Assembly (NCBI RefSeq): GCF_008704795.1
Contig: NZ_CP023690.1
Coordinates: 1,798,001 to 1,862,000 of the forward strand
Direction of reading: 5' to 3'
DNA length: 64,000 bases
Source of the DNA: Streptomyces spectabilis
GTDB taxonomy: Bacteria > Actinomycetota > Actinomycetes > Streptomycetales > Streptomycetaceae
Shown: piece by piece, positions 14,976 to 23,861 of the stretch
How positions within the stretch are numbered: position 1 is the stretch's first letter
Layout of the letters: each line of letters starts with the position of its first letter
Position numbers and translations under genes: made by a program
The notes under the pieces: model-generated
Seen by the model: the letters and a program-made list of their open reading frames with translations, nothing else
Told to the model about the DNA's origin: nothing
Databases searched by the model: none

Positions 14976-15568
14976 GCCTGGTACACCGCCCACGGCCGGT
15001 CGACGTCCAGTCGTTCCAGGCCAAGCCGTGTGGTGATGTTGTCCTGCTGTTCGCGGGACCAGGTGGTGACGCCGATCCATGCGTCGGTCTCGGCGGGCTC
15101 GTCGGCGACGGGCCAGTCGAGGACGAGGAGACCACCCTTGCGGACGACCGCCCGGAGGCGTTCGACGAGCTGCTCGCCGGTGGCGTGGCTGTGGTGGATG
15201 AGTACAGCGAGGCAGTACACGGCGTCGAACTTGCGGCGGCCAACGTGCTTGCCGAAGTCGGATCCGTCGGACTGGAACGTCGGCAGGTCTGGGGCGTGCT
15301 TCTTCAGCGCGGCCAGCATCCGTGGAGCGGCGTCGACGCCGGTGACGTCGTATCCGAGCGCGCGCAGCGGGACGGCGACACGGCCATCCCCACAGCCGAA
15401 GTCCATGACGCGGCTGCCCGCGAGGATGTCACGGGCGAGGAGTTCGGCCTGCGCTTCGCCGGATGCCCAGTAGGCGCCTTCGCTGATGCCGCGGGTGGGG
15501 TGGATGGAGGCGGTGGCGCCGGGCTGGTCCCAGGCGGCGATGACGTCCTCGGGGTTCACGGCGGTCAC
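14972..15568 (-). CDS. SAM-dependent methyltransferase, class I
   Basis: A 198-residue protein with the class I Rossmann motifs: I, VMDFGCGDGRVAVPLRALG; post-I, VTGVDAAPRML; II, FDAVYCLAVLIHHSH; III, VVRKGGLLVLDWP. The last segment is variable and probably binds substrate. GTG start (15566-15568) overlaps the dehydrogenase stop as GTGA. Its place between a nucleotide-sugar dehydrogenase and a glycosyltransferase suggests methylation of a sugar. Confidence 0.85.
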   Translation of the reverse strand: MTAVNPEDVIAAWDQPGATASIHPTRGISEGAYWASGEAQAELLARDILAGSRVMDFGCGDGRVAVPLRALGYDVTGVDAAPRMLAALKKHAPDLPTFQSDGSDFGKHVGRRKFDAVYCLAVLIHHSHATGEQLVERLRAVVRKGGLLVLDWPVADEPAETDAWIGVTTWSREQQDNITTRLGLERLDVDRPWAVYQA

Positions 15569-16824
15569 CCCTTCCTGCCGACGCGGATGGTGGTGACGCC
15601 GGGCTGGTCGGGCATGTAGCCGTGCGGGTCGATGACCACGGAGCCGGGGGCGATGCTGAGGTGGAGAAACGCGTCGTGCCGGGTGCCCACGACGAACACT
15701 GCTGGCGTGACCGCGTCGAACCAGGGGCCTTCGGTGTCGACGTGGGGGTCCCAGTGCTGGGCGTCGACACCGCGCTCGCGAAGCTGGTGTGCGAGGAGGA
15801 GGGCAGGGCTGCCGCCAGTGAGGTCGGATCCGGGCTTGTACGCCTTACCGAGGATCATGACGTCGAGGCCGGTCTGTTCCGCCCACTGCTGTGCGAGGTC
15901 GGCGAGCCAGCCGGTTTGGGCTTCGCGTGCTTGGACCATGTAGCCGAGGACGTCGGTGGAGAGGTCGAGGCGTTGGGCGAGCCAGGACATGGCGATGATG
16001 TCGCGGGGGTGGCAGTGGCCGCCGTCGCCCATGCCTCCGCGCATGTACTTGGGCGATACGACTCGGTCTGTGGCCTTAGCTAGGGCGTCGGCCACGTCGT
16101 CGCAGTCAGCGCCGGTCTTGTGGCAGATCTCCATCAGCGCGTTCGCTACGACAATCTTGGTGGAGATGACGACGTTGTAAGCGACTTTCGTGAGCTCCGC
16201 CGACTCCATGCCCATGATCTGAGCGGGCCGGTCATGGACTGTGGCGTAAATGTCGAGGATCGGCTCGGTGTGCCGGGGGTCGTCTGCGCCGAGGAGTACG
16301 AACTCGGGGTGGAGGTAGTCGGCGATCGTCGTGCCCATGGCGATGAAGGCGGGGTTGTAGACGAGGGTCGTCCACTTGTTGAGGAGCGGTCGGATCAGCC
16401 GGTTCATGGTGCCGGGAAGGCAGGTGGAGATGACCGCGATGGTGATCGGTTTCTCCTGCAGTGCGGCGGAGCGGCAGAGGTCGCGGATGGCCTGGACGAG
16501 GTACTGGTACTCGAAGTCGTTGGGCTCGTCGGGCATGGTCTGTTCGCCGCCGTAGGCGGGGCTGTGGGGCGTCTGCACGGCGACGAATACGACACTGTCG
16601 GTGCTGGCCACGACAGCCGACGCGGAGGAGGCCAGGGTGAGGGAGGCCCCGGCCAGTAGCGCCTCGATGCCTTCTTCCTGCGGTGGCGGGGCTGCTCCGT
16701 GAAGGATGTCGGCGGGTCGTGGTGACGGGTCGTAGCCGGTCACGGTGTGCCCGCCATGTTTGGCGAGGGTCAAGGCGCAGACGATGCCGAGTTTCCCGAG
16801 GCCGATCCAGCCGATGCGTGCCAT
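15565..16824 (-). CDS. UDP-glucose/GDP-mannose dehydrogenase family enzyme
   Basis: A 419-residue protein of standard length for the family. It has an NAD-binding GxGxxG-type loop (IGLGKLGIV, residues 7-15), SESAELTKVAYNVV-like helix with K213 and N217, and the catalytic Cys motif GGMGDGGHCHPRD (C271). Family members oxidise the C6 hydroxyl of a nucleotide sugar to a uronic acid, using two NAD+. Such enzymes are unusual in phages. The exact sugar cannot be told. It heads a coupled pair with the methyltransferase. Confidence 0.85.
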   Translation of the reverse strand: MARIGWIGLGKLGIVCALTLAKHGGHTVTGYDPSPRPADILHGAAPPPQEEGIEALLAGASLTLASSASAVVASTDSVVFVAVQTPHSPAYGGEQTMPDEPNDFEYQYLVQAIRDLCRSAALQEKPITIAVISTCLPGTMNRLIRPLLNKWTTLVYNPAFIAMGTTIADYLHPEFVLLGADDPRHTEPILDIYATVHDRPAQIMGMESAELTKVAYNVVISTKIVVANALMEICHKTGADCDDVADALAKATDRVVSPKYMRGGMGDGGHCHPRDIIAMSWLAQRLDLSTDVLGYMVQAREAQTGWLADLAQQWAEQTGLDVMILGKAYKPGSDLTGGSPALLLAHQLRERGVDAQHWDPHVDTEGPWFDAVTPAVFVVGTRHDAFLHLSIAPGSVVIDPHGYMPDQPGVTTIRVGRKG

Positions 16825-16871
16825 GCGCAGGGTTACCTTCCGGGGCGCGGGTCCGGGCGCGTGCCCGGCCG

Positions 16872-17519
16872 TCAGGCGATGTTGAGTAGGGTTTTCAGAG
16901 TTGCGACGTCAGCGGCGCGGGCGGTTTCCATGGCGGCGCTTCCGTAGTCGGTGGTGCGGTAGCCGGCGAGGGACTCGGCGCGGGTCTGGTCGTTGTGGCC
17001 GCCGGTGAGGTCGTCGCGGTCGTGGAGGATGTGCACGTCAACGCGCTGGTGCAGGCCGAGGGTCTGGCCGAGGTATTGGATCCACGAGTCGCAGTGCGGC
17101 GAAAGGCTGACGTGGCCGAGGTGGTCGGTCCAGGCGCGTGGCCAGATCGGGAAAGTGTTGCAGGTCGGGATGTCGTTGCTGTACGGCCACAGCACCGAGG
17201 GCGGCTGCTTGTGGACTGCCGTGTCCCAGCCGTCGTTGAGCATGCGGGCGTCGTCGTTCCACAGCATCAGCCAGTCCCCGCTTGCCTTGGCGGCGAGCTG
17301 GTTGACGTACTCGTGGAGGCGTGAGTATCCGTACCGTTCGGGGGCTGTCCAGGGGATCGCCTGCCAGGGCAGATTGATCTCATAGGTGTCCGGGTCGTCC
17401 GGGTCGGCGCCGGTGAGGATCTCGATGCAGCCGGGCCTGTCGGCGTGGTCGAGAAGGCTGTCGATGGAGTCGCTGAGGCTCTGGGGTCTCCCTCGCGAGG
17501 GCAGGAGCACGGAGATCAA
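16872..17519 (-). CDS. GT2-like glycosyltransferase
   Basis: A 215-residue protein starting (TTG) MISVLLPSRGRPQSLSDSID, a GT-A fold N-terminus, then CIEILTGADPDDPDTYE and GDWLMLWNDDARMLNDGWD, where NDD takes the place of the DxD motif. The C-terminal half has PHCDSWIQYLG and HILHDRDDLTGG. GAGGGG precedes the TTG. First gene of the sugar cassette after the tail fibre genes; acceptor probably a tail or capsid protein. Confidence 0.75.
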   Translation of the reverse strand: MISVLLPSRGRPQSLSDSIDSLLDHADRPGCIEILTGADPDDPDTYEINLPWQAIPWTAPERYGYSRLHEYVNQLAAKASGDWLMLWNDDARMLNDGWDTAVHKQPPSVLWPYSNDIPTCNTFPIWPRAWTDHLGHVSLSPHCDSWIQYLGQTLGLHQRVDVHILHDRDDLTGGHNDQTRAESLAGYRTTDYGSAAMETARAADVATLKTLLNIA

Positions 17520-17534
17520 CGGCGCGGGCCCCTC

Positions 17535-17828
17535 TCAGTAGATGGTGAGGGTGCCGGTGCGGTGGATGGGGGTTTCGGTGCCGCCCGCGAATTTGATCCA
17601 CACGCGGTAGTCGCCTTCGGTGAGGGTGGTTTCGCCGCCTTCGGGTCCGATGAGGATGCGGGCGTGGGGTGCGAGCCATTCGCCGGTGTGCCAGTCGCCG
17701 GTGTCGGGGGTGGTGCCGTCGGCGAGGAATGCGAACTCGGGTGGGGCGCCGAGGTTGAGGCTGGCGCCGCCTGCCTTGGCCACGACGGTGATCTTCACGT
17801 ATTCGGTGGAGAGGGCGGCTAGATCCAC
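17535..17828 (-). CDS. Small beta-sandwich tail-associated protein (paralogue A)
   Basis: A 97-residue protein from GTG 17828, overlapping the preceding gene by 10 bp. It shares STEY, GDWHTGEW, ILIGP and LTEGDYRVWIKF with the 95-residue product at 19079-19366, so the two are paralogues. The pattern is all-beta, Ig-like or carbohydrate-binding-like. Location among fibre genes suggests a tail tip accessory or fibre domain encoded separately. Confidence 0.7.
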   Translation of the reverse strand: MDLAALSTEYVKITVVAKAGGASLNLGAPPEFAFLADGTTPDTGDWHTGEWLAPHARILIGPEGGETTLTEGDYRVWIKFAGGTETPIHRTGTLTIY

Positions 17829-18661
17829 GGGCCGGTCACCGTCCATCCGCTGTGGGGCTCGCTGATGTGGGTGGTGAGGTCGTCGCGGACGGCTGCGTCG
17901 GTCTGGGCGCCGAGCCGGGAGCTGGCGGACAGGCTGGCCGTAAGGACGGCGGCTTGGGTGGCGGACGCGTCGAGGCTGCCGCTGGCGTCGAGGGAGGCGC
18001 CGAGGACCGCGGAGGGGGTGAGAGCGGCGGTCTGGGCGCCGTCGGCGGTGAGGCTGGCGGACATCAGGTAGACCGCTGCACTGCTGGCCGCGGTGTTGAA
18101 GTTGTCGAACTCGCTGAAGTTCGTGCTGCCGTTGTTGCGGTAGGAGAGGAGTTCCACCGCGAGGGCGTTGGTGCCGCTGGTCACCCAGGCGGGGGTGGCT
18201 AGGGTCCGGCGGTTGGTCCAGGAGGAGCCGTCCGTCGAGGTGTCCCACAGGACGTTTCCACCGGTTTCGCGGATACGGAGCCAGGCGTGCGTCGACGAGT
18301 TGTAGGTGAGGGAGACCGCGGAGCCGTCGGTGTAGCCCACGTTGGACTCGAACCTGATGGTGCCCGCGACAGTGTTGATGTTGATGGAGAGGTAGGTTCC
18401 GGCGGTCGCCTGAATGATCTGGAACGCTGTCTGCGCCTCCGTCGAAGCGCCGTTCGCGGCAGCGGCCACGGGCAGCTGCACGTAGGCACTACTGCCTGCC
18501 AACGTCCAGTCCTTGGCGGTCTGGTAGCCGGAGTACTGGCCTGCCACGCACGGCAACCTGGCCCGGCCACCGGTCTCAGTCGCGCCACCGTAGGAGTTGC
18601 CCCACTCCGGGCCGATCACGTTGTCGTTGAACGTGTCGACGAGGGTGCCGATCAAGGCCAT
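17819..18661 (-). CDS. Minor tail / fibre protein with lectin-like domain
   Basis: A 280-residue protein. Residues 1-190 look like a concanavalin/LamG-type sandwich (MALIGTLVDTFNDNVIGPEW, HAWLRIRETGGNVLWDTSTD, GTNALAVELLSYRN). Residues 195-255 are Ala/Ser/Leu repeats (SASLTADGAQTAAL and similar) ending in a short helix, like a minor version of the repeats in the giant fibre protein. Probably contacts receptor sugars. Function by analogy only. Confidence 0.65.
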   Translation of the reverse strand: MALIGTLVDTFNDNVIGPEWGNSYGGATETGGRARLPCVAGQYSGYQTAKDWTLAGSSAYVQLPVAAAANGASTEAQTAFQIIQATAGTYLSININTVAGTIRFESNVGYTDGSAVSLTYNSSTHAWLRIRETGGNVLWDTSTDGSSWTNRRTLATPAWVTSGTNALAVELLSYRNNGSTNFSEFDNFNTAASSAAVYLMSASLTADGAQTAALTPSAVLGASLDASGSLDASATQAAVLTASLSASSRLGAQTDAAVRDDLTTHISEPHSGWTVTGPWI

Positions 18662-18673
18662 CGCTGCCCCCGA

Positions 18674-19057
18674 TCACGCCTGCGCGAAGGCCAAAGCGCC
18701 TGCAGGGAAGCGGCATTCGTCGCCGGAAGCGAGAGTCCTGGAGGTAGCTAGAGGCCCCCACCACCAGCGGATTGGGGTGCCTGCCGAGTCCCAGATCTCG
18801 ACACCGACGATCGTCCCGGCAGGCATGCCAGTCCAGACGATATCCGCCGAGTTGGAGGTAGCCCCGGAGGATGCTGCTCCGACGGTGAGGTTCTTGCGGA
18901 CATAGGATCCGCCGGTCACCTCAGTGCCAGCGGCCGAGTCGGATCCGTTGGCGGTGACGAGGGCGACCTTCAGCGGCAGCGTGGGCGCAGTGGTGGCCGT
19001 GCCCATGAGCCAGTCCAGAGCACGGTTCTCCGCCGTGTTCGAAAGATTGTCAGCGAT
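18674..19057 (-). CDS. Small tail fibre-type protein, probable AUC start
   Basis: A 127-residue protein if started at ATC 19055-19057; an ATG at 19006 would give 110. Homology-like content begins upstream of that ATG: ADNLSNTAENRALDWLMG, then LPLKVALVTANGSDSAAGTE and SYVRKNLTV, the typical N-terminus of a phage tail-fibre family. The only good ribosome site, AGGAGG, lies nine bases before the ATC, and no ATG, GTG or TTG exists between the upstream in-frame stop (19079-19081) and 19006. The rest is beta-rich (IVWTGMPAGTIVGVEIWD). Confidence 0.65.
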   Translation of the reverse strand: MADNLSNTAENRALDWLMGTATTAPTLPLKVALVTANGSDSAAGTEVTGGSYVRKNLTVGAASSGATSNSADIVWTGMPAGTIVGVEIWDSAGTPIRWWWGPLATSRTLASGDECRFPAGALAFAQA

Positions 19058-19078
19058 GGCTACTGCCCTCCTTCCTGG

Positions 19079-19366
19079 TCAGGTGACGCCGAGGTGTCCG
19101 GACATGCGGGTGATGTTTTCGGCGCCGGGCGGGTCGACGGACACCCACACGCGGTAGTCGCCGCGGGTGAGGACGAGCGTGCTGCCGGGGCCGATGAGGA
19201 GCGTGGCCTCGCCGTCGTCCCAGACCCCGGTCTTCCACTCGCTGGTCGCGGGGTTGTCCCGATGCGCGACGACGGCGATGCGTACCGGGGCTCCGGTCAG
19301 GTCGACGCCCTCGGGTGCGGTGACCGGGACGTGCAGGTACTCGGTGGAGGAGGCGGGGATCAGCAC
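19079..19366 (-). CDS. Small beta-sandwich tail-associated protein (paralogue B)
   Basis: A 95-residue protein from GTG 19366, which overlaps the stop of the giant fibre gene; GAGGTGG precedes it. It shares STEYLHV, SEWKTGVW, LLIGP and LTRGDYRVWVSV with the product at 17535-17828. Likely an accessory to the fibre; the duplication brackets two other fibre genes. Confidence 0.7.
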   Translation of the reverse strand: MLIPASSTEYLHVPVTAPEGVDLTGAPVRIAVVAHRDNPATSEWKTGVWDDGEATLLIGPGSTLVLTRGDYRVWVSVDPPGAENITRMSGHLGVT

Positions 19367-22300
19367 GGGGCGCCCACCTCCCAGTCCGCGGCCTCGGGTA
19401 CTCCCGCCGTGTAGGGCCGGGCTGTCGGCGTACTGGCGGCCCACCGGCTGTACGGCAGGCCGATGGTGATGTCGACGTCGGTGACGGGGCTGGTCGGCGT
19501 CAGGGCCTGCGCCACGTCTATCTCAGTGGCGGTGCCGAGGGTGCGTTGCCGGATGTGTCCGAGCGGAATGGCCTCGGCGGATTCTGCGGCGACGCCCAGG
19601 AGCAGTTGCTTGAGGCGCGCGACGGTGAAGGCCGTCTCGGTTTCGAGCGCTGCGGTGAGACGTCCGGCCGCGGGCAGGGCACGTGCACTGTCGACTTCGC
19701 CCGCGACCCCGAGCTGCCGCGCCTTGCTGTGACCGGGAGACCAAGCTTCGGCGTTCTCGATCGCGGCCTGCAGCATCAGGGCCTTGAGGCGTCCGAGGCT
19801 CCGCGTGGTCTCGGTCTCCGCTGCCACGGAGGCGTGACCGGGTATCGCCAACTGCTGCGCCCGGTCGGTTTCGGCAGCCGTGCCGAGGGGGGCCGTCTTG
19901 CGGGCCGACAGCGGCATTGCCCTCACAGTTGAGACGGCAATGCCGGTCTGCTTGGCCTTGGCCGTGACAACGGTCCGTGCGTCCTCTGCGGCGGCTGCAG
20001 CGGTCACCGCCTGGATCTTGCGGGCGTTCAGGATCCCCGCGGTTTGCTGGCTCTCCGCGGCGACGGTCCAGGCGGTCTTGCAACCACCGACCGACTCCGC
20101 GCTGTCGACCTCGCCGGCCGTGGGCAGCGCCACCTGCTTGGCTCGTCCCAGCGGTATGGCACTGTCTGATTCGCCTGCGCTGTCGAGGCGGCCGGGCTGC
20201 GCGAGTTGCTGCGCTTGGTCGATCTCGTCGGCGAGGTCGAGGGGAGCCGCCTTGCGGGCCGTGACAGGCTGTACCGTCTCGGCGGACTCTGCAGCCCCCA
20301 TGGCCTGCGTCTTGGCCGCTGTGAGGGGGTGTGCCGCCTCCTGGGTGGCCGCCGGGGCCATGACCTGGATCTTGGCCGCCTGGAGGCCTTGTGCGGTCTC
20401 CAGGGCGGTGGTGGGCGAGAGTGGGCGGCTGCGCCCCGCCGCATTGGCCGCCGTATTCTCTGCCGCGGTCCCGAGCGCCCGCGTCCTGGTGCGCCCGATG
20501 GTTTGGGCCGTGACAGTCTCAGCGCCCGGGTCGAGCGGACGGGTCTTCGCCCAGGTGAGAGCCTGCGGCGTGTCGATCTCCTGGGAGGTGTCCAGGAGTT
20601 GGGCCTTCGCTTGCCCAAGGGCCTGCGCTGTCTCCCTAGTCGAGGCCGGCGCGACGAGGTGGGCCTTGATCCCCGCGACTGCGCGGGCCGTGTCGGTCTC
20701 ACCGGCTGCTGTGAGGGATCCTGCCAATGCCAGCGGAAGGGCCTGTGCCGTCTCCGCAGCCACGGCCAACGGGAGCGTCCTGCGGGCGCCCAGTGGCTGG
20801 GCGGCTTCGTCGACAGATGCAGTGTCGAGCCGCAGCTGCTTGGTCGCCTGGAGGTCCTGGGCCGCCTCGTCGGCCCCTCCTGCGGCCAGGGCGCGGGCTT
20901 CCCCTGCGGTGAGCGAGGCGGCCGTCTCCGTGGCACTGGCCGGCCCGAGCAGCGCGGTCTTGGCCGCGCCCACCAGCCGTGCCGTGCCGGATTCATCGAC
21001 GGGTGGGAGCAGGACGTTGCGGGCTCCACCCAGTGGCTGCGCCGTCTCCGCGGCCGATGCGCTCTCCAGCGCACGGGCCTTGATGTGGGCGAGCGGCCCG
21101 CCTTCCTCGGCGTCGACCGCTCCGGCGAGGGTCAACGCCTTGGCGGCGGTCAGAGGCTGCGCTGTCTCCGTGCCCTGTGCAGGAGGTGGCGTCGTGCGCT
21201 TGGCCGCGCTGGCGGGCCGGGCCGTTGCTTCCTCGGCGACTGCGCCGAGGGTGCGGCTGCGGATCTGTCCCACTGTCTGCGCGGCGTCCTGGACTGTGGC
21301 GGCCAGCAGCGGTGTCGTCTTGCCGGCACCCGGCGATACGGCCGCCTCGACAGAGGCGGCTGCCGCGGGTGCTATCGACTTGACCCGCCCGACGCCGTGC
21401 GCATCCTCGATGCTCGTCGCGGCGGCGAGCTGCTGGCGCTTGGCAGGACCGAGGGCCTGAGCGACATCGGATGCCGTGGCGGTGGATAGGGCGGCGGTTT
21501 TCGCCGACGTGAGGGCCCCGGCGCTGTCGGTGGTTTCGGTGGTGCCGAGGGTACGCTGCTTGCCTCTGCCGACCAGCTGAACCGCGGCATCAGCGGTGGC
21601 AGCACCAAGGGGTGCCGTCTTGCGGCGGCCGACTGGCTGTGAGGCACTGGTCTCGGCGGCCGCTGTGAGGGCCTGTGTCTTGCCCCGCCCGAGGGCTTGG
21701 GCGCTGCCGGTTTCGTCCGCGGCCGTGGGTACAACGGCCTTGGCTCGCCCGAGGGCCTGCGCCGTGCCGGTCTCGCTGCCGGCGACCAGCGGCGTAGCGG
21801 GTGCGGCCAGGGAGCGGGCTGTGTCCGTTTCTGTGACGGCCGCGAGCGCCGCCGACTTGGCCTGCCCAAGCACTGGACCGGTACAGGTTTCGAGGGCGGG
21901 GGCGAGGACGACGGTCTTGCGGCGGCCGAGGGGCTGCGCCGTGCCGGTCTCGGATCCGGGTGCCGCCGCCCGTGTCTTGGCTTTGGTGAGGGTTTGGGCG
22001 GTGGCGGTTTCGGAGGCGATTCCGGCTGTGGCGGTGAGGCCGCCGGGGCGGAGGGCGATGAGGATGGCCCTGCCGTCGCCGCCGACCGGCATGGTGGTGT
22101 CCCAGGTCTGGGATCCGTCCGTCGTGACGATCTTGTATTGGGTGGCGGCCTGGATGTTGGAGGAGCCGCTGCCGCCGGTGGTGCCAGCGTTGAGCATCGT
22201 CGACCAGGACCCGCTGGTGGTGTCCGAGTCGCCGGTGATGTTGTTGGAGCCGCCGACGGTGCCCTCGAAGCCGTCGACGCCGATCACCAGGTCCCCGGCG

Positions 22301-23358
22301 ACCGGGTTGGCGTTGGTGAGGCTGACGTTGACGTTTCCGGAGACGATCGTGGCGGTGGTGGCCGAGCCCCGCAGCGTCGAGGACCCGCCGGTGAACCGGT
22401 ACACGGTGAGGTTCTTCGCCGCCGCGCTCGAGGACGGCGCGAAACTGACCGTTGTACCGGACATCGGGTTCGTGACCGTGCAGTAGAAGATCGCCACAGC
22501 GACGGAGCCGGCGCTGGTCTGCGACTGGTTCGCCGCGATCCTCGTCCAGGTGTTGCCAGCGGCGTCGGAGACTGCGCTGGTGCCGATCGCGTCGGCGCCG
22601 CTGATGTCGTCACTGACGCAGGCGGCGATCAGGCAGTCGCCGACGGACGCCGTGACGGACGCCGCCGCCGCGGTGCCGCCGGTCTTGTTGCCGGTGCCGA
22701 GAGTGCTGGACACATACGACCAGCCGGCCGGGTTCGCGCTCGCGTCCGGCTTCAACGCGATCGTGTAGTGATTGCAGTTGGTGAGCGTCTGCGTCGCCGT
22801 CGTGCTCAGCCCAGTGACGCTGCCCGCGCTCTTGGGCGCCAAGCTGAGGTAGCCGGCCTGGCCGTTGCCGCTCGCGCCCTGGTCGTCGATTTCCGTCACG
22901 GATGTGTCGGTTGTCGAGCAGGTGGGGTTCGTCCCCCCGGAGGAGCGGGACTGGCGCAGGTAGAGGATCGGGCAGCCGGACGCTGTCGTGGTGATCGGCG
23001 GGCCGGTCACCGTCGCCGCGGTCGTCGACGCGCTGATCGCGTGGGCGTCGATGGGGCTGGTGTTGTCCACCCTGCGGAAGCTGTAGATCGAGACGATCAT
23101 CAGCGAGAGGACGGTCTGCGTCCAGGAGTAGGACGCGGGCTCGCTGGAGGCCACCCGGTACCAGGCTCGGCCCTGCCAGCCGGTGGCGTTGGAGTCGATC
23201 TGCGTCCAGCCTGCCGGTGGGCTGAAGGTGCCGGAGGCGCCCGTGGTCCCGTGGGCGATCATGACGTCGCCGTCCACGGTGCCCGCCGGCACGTTCACGG
23301 ACAGGCTCGTGCCCGTGGCCGCGTTGACGGCTTTGTTGACGTAGAGAGGCTGGCCCAC
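19360..23358 (-). CDS. Giant tail fibre protein with 20-residue repeats
   Basis: A 1332-residue protein. Residues 1-210 and 211-440 are two beta-rich domains of related layout, each ending in IALKPD or IALRPGG. Residues about 445-1285 consist of roughly 40 degenerate repeats of 20 residues with the pattern ETxTAQxLGRxKxxxLxxAx. Heptad-like hydrophobic spacing and the absence of Gly/Pro breaks suggest a long fibrous stalk. A short unique C-terminus follows (ITIGLPYSRWAA). It probably spans tail tip to receptor. No enzyme motif seen. Confidence 0.75.
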   Translation of the reverse strand: MGQPLYVNKAVNAATGTSLSVNVPAGTVDGDVMIAHGTTGASGTFSPPAGWTQIDSNATGWQGRAWYRVASSEPASYSWTQTVLSLMIVSIYSFRRVDNTSPIDAHAISASTTAATVTGPPITTTASGCPILYLRQSRSSGGTNPTCSTTDTSVTEIDDQGASGNGQAGYLSLAPKSAGSVTGLSTTATQTLTNCNHYTIALKPDASANPAGWSYVSSTLGTGNKTGGTAAAASVTASVGDCLIAACVSDDISGADAIGTSAVSDAAGNTWTRIAANQSQTSAGSVAVAIFYCTVTNPMSGTTVSFAPSSSAAAKNLTVYRFTGGSSTLRGSATTATIVSGNVNVSLTNANPVAGDLVIGVDGFEGTVGGSNNITGDSDTTSGSWSTMLNAGTTGGSGSSNIQAATQYKIVTTDGSQTWDTTMPVGGDGRAILIALRPGGLTATAGIASETATAQTLTKAKTRAAAPGSETGTAQPLGRRKTVVLAPALETCTGPVLGQAKSAALAAVTETDTARSLAAPATPLVAGSETGTAQALGRAKAVVPTAADETGSAQALGRGKTQALTAAAETSASQPVGRRKTAPLGAATADAAVQLVGRGKQRTLGTTETTDSAGALTSAKTAALSTATASDVAQALGPAKRQQLAAATSIEDAHGVGRVKSIAPAAAASVEAAVSPGAGKTTPLLAATVQDAAQTVGQIRSRTLGAVAEEATARPASAAKRTTPPPAQGTETAQPLTAAKALTLAGAVDAEEGGPLAHIKARALESASAAETAQPLGGARNVLLPPVDESGTARLVGAAKTALLGPASATETAASLTAGEARALAAGGADEAAQDLQATKQLRLDTASVDEAAQPLGARRTLPLAVAAETAQALPLALAGSLTAAGETDTARAVAGIKAHLVAPASTRETAQALGQAKAQLLDTSQEIDTPQALTWAKTRPLDPGAETVTAQTIGRTRTRALGTAAENTAANAAGRSRPLSPTTALETAQGLQAAKIQVMAPAATQEAAHPLTAAKTQAMGAAESAETVQPVTARKAAPLDLADEIDQAQQLAQPGRLDSAGESDSAIPLGRAKQVALPTAGEVDSAESVGGCKTAWTVAAESQQTAGILNARKIQAVTAAAAAEDARTVVTAKAKQTGIAVSTVRAMPLSARKTAPLGTAAETDRAQQLAIPGHASVAAETETTRSLGRLKALMLQAAIENAEAWSPGHSKARQLGVAGEVDSARALPAAGRLTAALETETAFTVARLKQLLLGVAAESAEAIPLGHIRQRTLGTATEIDVAQALTPTSPVTDVDITIGLPYSRWAASTPTARPYTAGVPEAADWEVGAPC

Positions 23359-23391
23359 GATCGCCCCCTACCGGGAATCCGGCGGCCAGGG

Positions 23392-23841
23392 TCAGGCGGC
23401 GGATGTGGCGCGGAAGAAGTCGGAAATGGTTGCTGAGACGTCCGAGCCGTCGGGGGTGATCGAGAAGTCGTGCAGCGTCAGTGGCACGATGGTCGAGTCG
23501 GTGCCCGATGTGGTGTCGGCGTCGTAGCAGATCAGGAGCTTGGAGATCGCGTTGCCGGTGGCTGCGGTCCAGGTCTGGTCTGCGATGTCGAGGGCGAGGC
23601 GGTCGTTGGTGTCGTCGACGGTGACGGTGCACGCGGTGACGGTCTTGCGGCCCATGGTGGTCTGCTCGTTGGTGGTGCCGGAGAGTACGGCGGCGAGGTC
23701 GTCCTTGTCGCGCAGCACGGAGTCGGCTTCGAGGCCGGAGGTTTCGAGGGGCACGATGATGAGGGCAGCGTTGCCGGTGCCGACCTGCTCTGCATATCGC
23801 TTCAGGTAGCCGAGGGCCGTGTTGAAGACGATGTTCGCCAT
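23392..23841 (-). CDS. Minor tail protein, actinophage type
   Basis: A 149-residue protein, MANIVFNTALGYLKRYAEQV, with ALIIVPLETSGLEADSVLRD, NEQTTMGRKTVT and DQTWTAATGNAISKLLICYD. These motifs are very common in a small tail-associated protein family of Streptomyces phages (recognised from memory); its exact place in the virion is not established. It directly precedes the giant fibre gene. Confidence 0.7.
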   Translation of the reverse strand: MANIVFNTALGYLKRYAEQVGTGNAALIIVPLETSGLEADSVLRDKDDLAAVLSGTTNEQTTMGRKTVTACTVTVDDTNDRLALDIADQTWTAATGNAISKLLICYDADTTSGTDSTIVPLTLHDFSITPDGSDVSATISDFFRATSAA

Positions 23842-23861
23842 GTTGATCTTCCTTCCGGGCC

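Noticed and set aside
19880..21460. Long plus-strand frame over the fibre repeats
   Set aside because: Shadow of the 60-bp repeats in the giant fibre gene; the minus frame has the codon bias and the domain pattern.
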